Assembly: GCA_036446835.1 (NCBI GenBank) | Contig: JAZFTT010000031.1 | Coordinates: forward strand, 1 to 5,816 | Origin: SZUA-217 sp036446835 | GTDB lineage: Bacteria > Actinomycetota > Acidimicrobiia > Spongiisociales > ZC4RG35 | Reading direction: 5' to 3' | Length of the DNA stretch: 5,816 bases | Shown here: one piece after another, positions 1 through 5,097 of the stretch | Numbering within the stretch: position 1 is the first letter of the stretch | Layout: each line of letters opens with the position of its first letter | Notes under the pieces: generated by a model | Seen by the model: only the letters and a program-made list of their open reading frames with translations | Database searches by the model: none | What the model was told of the DNA's origin: nothing | Made by a program: the position numbers and the translations under genes

Positions 1-115
1 GACCGATGCTGAAGATCACCTCGGTGAATTCGAACAGCTCTTTGACGTCGGCGGGGGCACAGATGACTTCGTTGACTACGTCGCACTCTTCGCTAGCCAG
101 AATCAGTTGGTCCAA
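1..115 (-). CDS. atpB: F1Fo ATP synthase subunit a, N-terminal fragment (runs off left edge)
   Basis: This would be the membrane subunit a of the F1Fo ATP synthase, which forms the proton half-channels next to the c-ring. Only the first 38 codons are inside the window. The frame is open to base 1 and reads (M)DQLILASEECDVVNEVIC, then a stretch ending in FEFTEVIFSIG; this acidic amphipathic N-terminus before the first helix suits actinobacterial subunit a. No ATG is available. I chose TTG at 115-113 because AAGGGA (122-127) lies 6 nt upstream as a Shine-Dalgarno sequence. That start lies inside the end of the preceding subunit-I gene, an overlap of 13 bases in another frame, which fits translational coupling. 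The identification rests mainly on position after atpZ and atpI; no transmembrane or catalytic Arg region is visible, so the gene is likely but not proven. Confidence 0.72.
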   Translation of the reverse strand, partial: MDQLILASEECDVVNEVICAPADVKELFEFTEVIFSIG

Positions 116-516
116 CTCAGGTCCCTTTCTTTCCCCTTGGAAACAGCAATCGCTTCGATGATCAGCAGCGTGAGGTATCCGACCACCGCTGAGATCCCGA
201 AGGCCAATCGGTCAACATCCACCAGTGCTGCTATCAGATAGACAGCCCCGGCGAACAAGCCCAGTCGCAGGATGAAGCCGATCAGGGCGGCGGCATGATA
301 AGCCTGAAGGCTGATCCTTGCCGAAATCGAGAGAATGGCACCGGCAAGCAGAAAATTGGCTATGACCACAGCAAGGCCGAGAGCGGCGCTCCACGCCCCG
401 GTCCAGCCCCCGGTAACAGCGAAGAGACCAACGAGAACCGGTCCTACGTAAACAACCCGGGCGACCGTGTGGCGCGCAAGGATGCTCTCCACCGGTGTCA
501 GGTTCTCAACGCTCAC
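103..516 (-). CDS. atpI: AtpI-like ATP synthase subunit I, four-helix membrane protein
   Basis: A 137-residue integral membrane protein with four hydrophobic segments at about residues 19-35, 41-66, 72-98 and 104-126, a short charged N-terminus and a charged C-terminal tail (SKGKERDLSWTN). Small four-helix proteins at this place are annotated as ATP synthase subunit I. They are thought to help assemble the c-ring or to supply Mg2+ to the complex, but are not catalytic. The start is GTG at 516-514, with a strong Shine-Dalgarno AGAGGA (522-527) 5 nt upstream, inside the last codons of atpZ; the two genes overlap by 11 bases. Its own end overlaps the atpB start by 13 bases. Sequence similarity in this family is weak, so the call leans on topology, size and position between atpZ and atpB. 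Confidence 0.78.
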   Translation of the reverse strand: MSVENLTPVESILARHTVARVVYVGPVLVGLFAVTGGWTGAWSAALGLAVVIANFLLAGAILSISARISLQAYHAAALIGFILRLGLFAGAVYLIAALVDVDRLAFGISAVVGYLTLLIIEAIAVSKGKERDLSWTN

Positions 517-742
517 GCGGATCCTCTTCCATCTTTATCGAATACCGCCAGACTCTGATAAAACCTGAGTAGGCGCCGACGATTATCCCTATTACCACCA
601 ACCACGGGTCGGTTCCCAGCCAATGGTCGGCGAGAAGACCCAACAAGGTGCCGGCGAGTATCGAACTGACGAAGGAACCACCCTCCAACCATCCATCATT
701 GATGGCACCGGCGACCTGGCTTGTTGTTCGTTGTTGTTTCAA
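506..742 (-). CDS. atpZ: AtpZ/AtpI-family small membrane protein, first gene of the atp operon
   Basis: A protein of about 78 residues with two transmembrane helices (about 22-38 and 46-63) joined by a short loop. The stretch LLADHWLGTDPWLVVIG followed by a glycine-rich second helix and GF is typical of the AtpZ/AtpI family: a D-W-L-G-T-x-P-W-L turn between two helices. Members sit at the head of atp operons and are thought to aid ATP synthase assembly or ion supply. The start is uncertain. The open frame extends far upstream, but that part is antisense to the nuclease gene and is not protein-like. TTG at 742-740 gives the family's usual length of about 20 residues before helix 1, though its Shine-Dalgarno is weak (ACGAG). 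GTG at 769-767 and TTG at 688-686 are alternatives. The gene overlaps atpI by 11 bases. Confidence 0.75.
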   Translation of the reverse strand: MKQQRTTSQVAGAINDGWLEGGSFVSSILAGTLLGLLADHWLGTDPWLVVIGIIVGAYSGFIRVWRYSIKMEEDPRER

Positions 743-752
743 AAGGAACTCG

Positions 753-772
753 TTTGTGAACAGCTTCACAAA
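753..772. promoter_or_regulatory. CRP/FNR-family operator-like palindrome upstream of the atp operon
   Basis: The arms TTTGTGAA (753-760) and TTCACAAA (765-772) are perfect 8-bp inverted repeats around the 4-bp centre CAGC. Inside lies TGTGA-N6-TCACA (755-770), the exact consensus half-sites of CRP-type cAMP receptor proteins, including actinobacterial CRP and GlxR. It lies 10 nt before the proposed atpZ start and overlaps the best -10 candidate (772-777), a position that would suit repression. It is about 150 bp from the nuclease start. Binding is inferred; only the sequence match is seen. Confidence 0.55.
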
Positions 773-799
773 GGTTATGGACAGCAATCGGATAGGCAA
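772..799 (-). promoter_or_regulatory. Possible sigma-70-type promoter for the atp operon
   Basis: On the minus strand, TTGCCT (794-799) is followed after 16 nt by TAACCT (772-777), giving an expected transcription start near 765 and a leader of roughly 23 nt before the TTG of atpZ. Both hexamers match consensus only partly. The atp genes need a promoter somewhere between 742 and the oppositely oriented nuclease gene, and this is the best pair I found. The CRP-like palindrome would cover the -10 end and the start point. Confidence 0.3.
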
Positions 800-886
800 A
801 ATCGAAGCTAGCAAAGGGTAGCTGCCAGGACTGATCGAGGACAGTCGTCTTGCCCTCTCACTTGGACCATCGCTTGAGCAAGTCTC

Positions 887-915
887 TTGTTTTCTGTGAG
901 AATGGTGAGTATGAT
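887..915 (+). promoter_or_regulatory. Promoter of the HNH endonuclease gene, probably giving a leaderless mRNA
   Basis: TATGAT (910-915) differs from the TATAAT -10 consensus at one base. It is preceded by TTGTTT (887-892) with a 17-nt spacer, a weak -35 that keeps the TTG. The -10 ends 7 nt before ATG 923, the spacing expected if transcription starts at or next to that A, so the mRNA would have no leader. The SOS box starting at base 915 overlaps the last base of the -10 and the start point. Confidence 0.5.
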
Positions 916-930
916 CGAACATATGTTCGA
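915..930. promoter_or_regulatory. LexA-binding SOS box at the start of the HNH endonuclease gene
   Basis: The bases TCGAACATATGTTCGA form a perfect 16-bp palindrome. It matches the mycobacterial LexA consensus TCGAAC-N4-GTTCGA at all twelve fixed positions and the classic Bacillus form CGAACATATGTTCG. By simple base counting, those twelve fixed positions would occur by chance about once in 17 million bases. It covers the end of the TATGAT -10, the predicted start point and ATG 923, the usual place for a repressor. LexA bound here should block transcription until RecA-triggered LexA cleavage after DNA damage. Damage-inducible 13E12/DUF222 genes with SOS boxes are known in Mycobacterium tuberculosis. 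Confidence 0.88.
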
Positions 931-2296
931 CACTCGGAATGCTGGGGTCGGACTCTTGGCGGGGGAGACCGACGAATATGACCCTCTTTTCGACGACGGG
1001 TTCGATGATCTCGTCTACCGGTTGACCCGAGAGGCGTTCGCCCAAGACTCCCCCGTCACCAACCGTCATCAACTCCCCATCGGTTTTGATCTCATTCCCC
1101 CGGGCCCCCTCCTCTCTATGGCCCTGACTCGAGTCGACCGGTCGAAACTCAACGGACACGACCTGGTTCGCACCATGGTCGCTCAAGAACGTCAGGTTTC
1201 CCATCATCAGGCGGGATCGATGGCCGATGCCGTCGAGATCTCCTACTCGGCCCCGGGAAACGCCGAATCGCCCGCTGAGCGAATCGAGGAAGCGGCAGAG
1301 TTTACCTCCGACGAGATCCGGGCCGCCCTCACCATGACCCGCCGGGCCGCTGAGAGTCGCCTGTCCGAGGCCAGCGACCTCGTCGAACGACTCCCCCGGG
1401 TCTGGGAGATGCTCGACCAGGGTCTCATTGATTGGCCGCGAGCCCGGGTCATCATCCATGGAACGGAGCACCTACCCGAGTCAAATGCACGCACCATTGT
1501 CGATGAGATCGCCGGCCGCGCTCCCAGACTCACCACCGGTCAACTGCGGGCATGGATCCGCAAGCTCTGTATTCAGACTGATCCCGAGGAATCGAAGAAG
1601 CGTTACGAGCATGCCATCGAGCAACGTCTGCTCTGGATCGAGCAGACGGTCGACGGCACGGGCAATGTCCACCTACTCGATATCCCCATAGATCAGGCAA
1701 AGGCAATCGGGCGCCGGGTCAACGGCTACATGATTTCACTCAAGAAGGATGGCGACAACAGGACTCATGACCAGATGCGAGCTGACATCGCCATCGACAT
1801 GCTTCTCGGATCCGACCCGACCCTGGGCGGCCGGGGCCTCGTTGATATTCGGGTCGATCTCACAACACTCGCCGGTCTTGACGACAAGGCCGCCGAGATC
1901 ACCGGCCTGGGCCCGGTCATCGCCGATGTCGCCCGCAAGGTTGCCGATAGGCAGCAGAAAGCGGAGTGGCGAGTGGTCGTCACCGATGACGACGGTCACG
2001 TCATCGACATCGTCACTACTGCGAGACGACCTACCAGTGCCCTGACTCGATACATCGAGGCCACCCAGCCGACATGTTCGTTTGTGGGTTGTCAGATGCC
2101 AGCCAAAGACTGCGACTTCGACCATCTGCTCCCCTGGAGAGACGGTGGTGAGACGTCAAGTTGCAACGGTGGGCCCAAGTGCCGACACGACCACATCCTC
2201 AAAGACCACGGATGGCTACACAAACTTTTTGATGGTCAGGACATCTGGACCAGCCCAATGGGCCATACCTACATCACAGCCGGTCAGTCACCATAG
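923..2296 (+). CDS. DUF222 (13E12-type) HNH endonuclease, probably SOS-regulated
   Basis: A 457-residue protein of the actinobacterial DUF222-plus-HNH family, predicted cytoplasmic. An acidic N-terminus (about 1-80) is followed by the DUF222 helical region (about 125-300), with family-type stretches LPRVWEMLDQGLIDWPRARV (about 157-176), DP followed by R (220-227) and NRTHDQMRADIAIDMLLG (279-296). The C-terminal HNH domain (about 385-434) has the zinc cysteine pairs C385/C390 and C397/C420, the DFDH motif with H401, GGET, N415, and the closing CRHDH with H424, followed by K427. The commoner ending is CRHHH, so one His is Asp here. HNH domains cut DNA with one metal ion and may nick or cleave; the target of this family is unknown. 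I chose ATG 923 because a -10 ends 7 nt upstream and the SOS box covers it. ATG 911 (461 residues), ATG 902 and TTG 887 (469 residues) are in-frame alternatives with poor ribosome sites. It is divergent from the atp genes and convergent with the LLM gene. Confidence 0.88.
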   Translation: MFDTRNAGVGLLAGETDEYDPLFDDGFDDLVYRLTREAFAQDSPVTNRHQLPIGFDLIPPGPLLSMALTRVDRSKLNGHDLVRTMVAQERQVSHHQAGSMADAVEISYSAPGNAESPAERIEEAAEFTSDEIRAALTMTRRAAESRLSEASDLVERLPRVWEMLDQGLIDWPRARVIIHGTEHLPESNARTIVDEIAGRAPRLTTGQLRAWIRKLCIQTDPEESKKRYEHAIEQRLLWIEQTVDGTGNVHLLDIPIDQAKAIGRRVNGYMISLKKDGDNRTHDQMRADIAIDMLLGSDPTLGGRGLVDIRVDLTTLAGLDDKAAEITGLGPVIADVARKVADRQQKAEWRVVVTDDDGHVIDIVTTARRPTSALTRYIEATQPTCSFVGCQMPAKDCDFDHLLPWRDGGETSSCNGGPKCRHDHILKDHGWLHKLFDGQDIWTSPMGHTYITAGQSP

Positions 2297-2307
2297 AGAC
2301 CCGGGTA

Positions 2308-3228
2308 TCAGCCCTCTTTGTTCACCAAATCCACTACCGGCTGCATCGCTTCGATCGCCTCGATCGTCCTCGGGAAGACATCACATCGGATTTCGGCAAA
2401 CCCCAGCTCACCCAACGCCAGGAGTGATTCGGCGACGTGGCTCGACGTGCCCGAAACCGGATGCTCCAAGCCCGAACCCTCGGCACTGAAGCCTTCTGGT
2501 ACCACCGTGTACAGATCGAACGTGCGCACCAATGTCGACGGGTCTCTCCCTTCTTCTTCACACGCAAGCTCGAGAGACTCCATAATCGGATCCAGCCTGA
2601 CCTGAACCTCATCGAATGTCTCGTCCCACCCCCACCAGTTCCATTCATCGGCGTATCTGGCAGCAAGCTCCAACATTCTTGGCCCACCTGCGGCAATGTT
2701 GATTTGTGGGCCAGTGGGACTGGGGCCACGCAGTACCAACTCACCCTCCTTGACCGTGTAGAACTCACCCTCGAAATCGACTTGGCCATTCTTCAGCAGG
2801 CCATGAATGATCTGTATCGCCTCGGCAAAACGCGAGTAACGCTTGTCGATGGGGAACCCGAAGGCCTCGTAGTCCGAATCGAAAGTGTTGCCGGCTCCGA
2901 TGCCGAGAGTGAAGCGCCCACCGGAGATCTCATCGAGTGTCGTAGCGATGCTCGCGATCATCGCCGGAGACCGGTACGGCGAGTTGATCACCGACTGGCC
3001 GATCCCAATCCGCTTGGTGGTGGCGGCTAACGCGGCCGCTATCGAGACCGACTCCCAGACGCCGTCGGTGTGCTCTTCCCCCCGATACAGAAGGGCATCC
3101 TCGAACACGAAGATATCAAAACCGGCAGCCTCGGCGGCGACGGCTCTCGTTGAGATGGACTCCCAGGTTGGGGCCGGCTGACTACCGCCCGGTCGACCGT
3201 GGAGCTGGTTGATGAGGCCGATTCGCAT
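2308..3228 (-). CDS. LLM-class flavin-dependent (FMN or F420) oxidoreductase
   Basis: A 306-residue luciferase-like monooxygenase fold (TIM barrel) enzyme, cytoplasmic, near the usual family length of 300-340. Family landmarks are an N-terminal strand MRIGLINQL, the AAEAAGFDIFVFED helix-strand (31-44), IGIGQSVINSPYRSPAMIA (74-92), the signature DEISGGRFTLGIGAG (99-113), the R-x2-RF-x-EAI-x-II helix (130-141), F-x-GEFY (152-157), and INIAAGGPRMLELAARYAD (176-194), the cofactor phosphate-binding region. Such enzymes use reduced FMN or coenzyme F420 to oxidise or reduce small organics. The sequence does not tell which cofactor or substrate; F420 is plausible in an actinobacterium. It lies 23 nt downstream of glyA and probably has its own leaderless promoter. 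Its stop is 11 bp from the stop of the convergent nuclease gene. It has no obvious functional link to prmC, tsaC or glyA. Confidence 0.88.
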   Translation of the reverse strand: MRIGLINQLHGRPGGSQPAPTWESISTRAVAAEAAGFDIFVFEDALLYRGEEHTDGVWESVSIAAALAATTKRIGIGQSVINSPYRSPAMIASIATTLDEISGGRFTLGIGAGNTFDSDYEAFGFPIDKRYSRFAEAIQIIHGLLKNGQVDFEGEFYTVKEGELVLRGPSPTGPQINIAAGGPRMLELAARYADEWNWWGWDETFDEVQVRLDPIMESLELACEEEGRDPSTLVRTFDLYTVVPEGFSAEGSGLEHPVSGTSSHVAESLLALGELGFAEIRCDVFPRTIEAIEAMQPVVDLVNKEG

Positions 3229-3234
3229 ATGACG

Positions 3235-3240
3235 AATCTA
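3235..3240 (-). promoter_or_regulatory. Candidate -10 hexamer of a leaderless promoter for the LLM oxidoreductase
   Basis: On the minus strand TAGATT ends exactly 6 nt before the ATG at 3228. This fits TANNNT at -12 to -7 with transcription starting at the A of the ATG, a common actinobacterial arrangement. No Shine-Dalgarno lies in the 23-nt gap after glyA, which supports leaderless initiation. No convincing -35 was found. The gene may also be reached by read-through from glyA. Confidence 0.45.
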
Positions 3241-3251
3241 CGCGCGGCGGT

Positions 3252-4523
3252 CTAGACGTGACCGGAGAAATCCGACGGGTAGGGACTGAATTCAGAGGCC
3301 AGCTCGGAAACGCGACCCATCACCTCTGCCAGCGCCGCCTCGTCGTCCTTTTCCTTCAAGGCCCTTGAGATGAGCGATGCGACCTCGGATGCCTGGGTTT
3401 CCTTCATGCCCTGGGTCGTCATCGCCGGAGTACCGATGCGCAGGCCTGATGCCCGAAACGGTGGCCGGGGATCGTTCGGAATCGTGTTGAAGTTGAGTGT
3501 GATACCAACCCCATCGAGCATCTTGGCCGCCTCCTTGCCGGTCAAATCCTCATCTACAGACCTCAGATCGATGAGAAAGAGGTGATTGTCGGTGCCGCCC
3601 GACACAACTCGGATTCCCTCGGACTGGACGGTCTCCGCCATGGCCCGGGCGTTGGCGACGATCTGGGATGTGTAATCGTGAAACGCCGGTTGTTGGGCCT
3701 CATGAAAACAAACCGCCTTGGCCGCCACCTGGGATTCGATCGGTCCGCCCTGAACGTTGGGAAACACCGCCTTGTTGATCGCCTGACCGAACTTCTCTTT
3801 GCCAAGGATCAGCCCGCCGCGTGGGCCGCGCAGCGCCTTGTGTGTGGTGCCGGTCACCACATCGGCGAAAGGCACTGGCGAAGGGTGCGATTTGCCGGCG
3901 ACCAGCCCAATGAAATGAGCAGCATCGACCATGAAGACAGCTCCGACCTCCTCGGCGATCTCCCTGAAACCCTCATAATCGAGAGTCCGCGAATAGGCCG
4001 AGTAACCCGCGAGTACGATCTTCGGCTTGTGCTCGCGAGCCAACCGGCGCACCTCGGCCATGTCGATGATCTCGCTGTCGGCGTCAACGCCATAGGCGAC
4101 AAAGTTGTAGTAGAGCCCGGAAAAGTTGACATGGGAGCCATGGGTCAGATGGCCACCGTGGTCGAGTCGCATCCCCAGCACGGTGTCACCCGGTTCGAGC
4201 AGAGAGAAATAGACAGCCATGTTCGCCTGAGCTCCCGAGTGGGCCTGGACATTGGCATACTCCGAGTCGAACAACTCCTTGGCGCGGTCGATGGCCAACT
4301 GCTCCATCTCATCGACCACCTGGCAGCCCTCGTAATAACGGCGGCCTGGATAACCCTCGGCGTATTTATTGGTGAAGACCGAGCCGGACGCCGCCATGAC
4401 TGCCGGAGACGCAAAGTTCTCCGAGGCGATGAGGTGAATGTGGGTGTTCTGCCGCTCGAGGTCCTTGCTAATGAGCCCGGCAATAGCAGGATCAACCTGC
4501 TCGATTGTGTCCATGGAGATCAT
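3252..4523 (-). CDS. glyA: Serine hydroxymethyltransferase
   Basis: A PLP enzyme that converts serine and tetrahydrofolate to glycine and 5,10-methylene-tetrahydrofolate, the main source of one-carbon units; cytoplasmic and normally dimeric or tetrameric. At 423 residues it has the full family length. Visible landmarks: LIASENF (31-37), NKYAEGYPGRRYYEG (52-66), GGHLTHG with the PLP-stacking H125 (123-129), AGYSAYSR (172-179), VDAAHFIGLVAG with D200 and H203 (199-210), THKALRGPRGG with the Schiff-base Lys229 (227-237), and FRASGLRIGTPAMTT with the carboxylate-binding Arg362 (356-370). Two signature spots differ from textbook enzymes: VTGTTHK where VTTTTHK is usual, and HFIG where HIAG or HFAG is usual. 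All catalytic residues are kept. The ATG at 4523 is 16 nt after the tsaC stop without a Shine-Dalgarno; ATG 4514 is an alternative. Confidence 0.97.
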   Translation of the reverse strand: MISMDTIEQVDPAIAGLISKDLERQNTHIHLIASENFASPAVMAASGSVFTNKYAEGYPGRRYYEGCQVVDEMEQLAIDRAKELFDSEYANVQAHSGAQANMAVYFSLLEPGDTVLGMRLDHGGHLTHGSHVNFSGLYYNFVAYGVDADSEIIDMAEVRRLAREHKPKIVLAGYSAYSRTLDYEGFREIAEEVGAVFMVDAAHFIGLVAGKSHPSPVPFADVVTGTTHKALRGPRGGLILGKEKFGQAINKAVFPNVQGGPIESQVAAKAVCFHEAQQPAFHDYTSQIVANARAMAETVQSEGIRVVSGGTDNHLFLIDLRSVDEDLTGKEAAKMLDGVGITLNFNTIPNDPRPPFRASGLRIGTPAMTTQGMKETQASEVASLISRALKEKDDEAALAEVMGRVSELASEFSPYPSDFSGHV

Positions 4524-4529
4524 GGAGCG

Positions 4530-4535
4530 AGCGTA
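4530..4535 (-). promoter_or_regulatory. Candidate -10 hexamer of a leaderless promoter for glyA
   Basis: On the minus strand TACGCT (TANNNT type) lies in the 16-nt gap after tsaC and ends exactly 6 nt before the ATG at 4523, the same geometry as upstream of the LLM gene. There is no Shine-Dalgarno before either possible glyA ATG. No -35 match is seen, and glyA may also be co-transcribed with prmC-tsaC, so this is suggestive only. Confidence 0.4.
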
Positions 4536-4539
4536 ACCG

Positions 4540-5097
4540 TCAGATCGAAACCGGCCCCTTCCGTAGAATCACAGCATGCGCGCCAGTGATATCGACAACA
4601 GTTGACGCCTCTCCGCCGGGGCACTCACCTTCAAGGTAAACAGCGACCTCTTCGCCAAAGATGCGACGCGCCTCGATATCACTCATGGCCTCTTTTCCGC
4701 CGGATGGGTTGGCCGAGGTGACCACAAGCGGCCCGATCCGTTCGAGCAGCTCGCGAGCCACCGGGTGGTCCGGAACCCTGATGCCGACGGTCCGAAGATA
4801 AGCGTCACCCACCCAGTCATAAAGAATCACCCTCGGTGTGACGACCATCGTCAGCGGGCCGGGCCAGTGCTCCCTGGCTAGTTCTTCGCCCACACCGTCG
4901 ATCTCGCCAATTGTCTTTGCCTGTTCCACGGATGCAATCAGCAAGCCGACCGGCTTGTGCTCTGGTCTCCCCTTGATCTCGAAGAGACGACTTACCGCCT
5001 CCCTCTCTTGAGGGTCGGCCGCGAGCCCGTAGACGGTGTCGGTCGGGATACCAACGACCTGACCGGAGTGAATGGCCTCAACAGCCTCCTCGATCAC
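4540..5097 (-). CDS. tsaC: L-threonylcarbamoyladenylate synthase (Sua5/YrdC/YwlC family)
   Basis: This enzyme makes threonylcarbamoyl-AMP from threonine, bicarbonate and ATP. The Tsa complex then transfers it to A37 of ANN-decoding tRNAs (t6A). At 185 residues it is the short single-domain TsaC type with no C-terminal Sua5 domain. Family motifs are PTDTVYGL (18-25), KGRPEHKPV (42-50, the K-x-R-x3-KP signature), WPGPLT (78-83), GIRVPDHP (105-112), SANPSG (128-133) and STVVDI (165-170). The start is GTG at 5097-5095, which shares four bases (GTGA) with the stop of prmC. There is no Shine-Dalgarno, so initiation probably depends on ribosomes finishing prmC. The prmC-tsaC pairing is common in many bacteria and groups two functions that support accurate translation. 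Confidence 0.95.
   Translation of the reverse strand: MIEEAVEAIHSGQVVGIPTDTVYGLAADPQEREAVSRLFEIKGRPEHKPVGLLIASVEQAKTIGEIDGVGEELAREHWPGPLTMVVTPRVILYDWVGDAYLRTVGIRVPDHPVARELLERIGPLVVTSANPSGGKEAMSDIEARRIFGEEVAVYLEGECPGGEASTVVDITGAHAVILRKGPVSI

Noticed and set aside
829..846. Short inverted repeat GACTG/CAGTC in the divergent region
   Set aside because: Five-base arms with an 8-base loop are expected by chance, and no consensus operator is matched.
743..1471. Minus-strand open frame that would extend AtpZ upstream to 321 residues
   Set aside because: Most of it is antisense to the well-supported HNH gene and has no family-like sequence. Only the last 80 or so residues, with the two-helix AtpZ pattern, look real.
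2297..2307. Possible bidirectional terminator between the convergent nuclease and LLM genes, around the palindrome ACCCGGGT (2299-2306)
   Set aside because: The palindrome has no loop, is only 8 bp and is not followed by a T run on either strand. The 11-bp gap is too short for a normal hairpin terminator.
2437..3030. Plus-strand open frame of 197 codons
   Set aside because: It is antisense to the LLM oxidoreductase, with no recognisable domain and no ribosome site.
3582..4589. Plus-strand open frame of 335 codons
   Set aside because: It is fully antisense to glyA, whose protein has every catalytic motif. The frame is open because of GC-rich codon bias.
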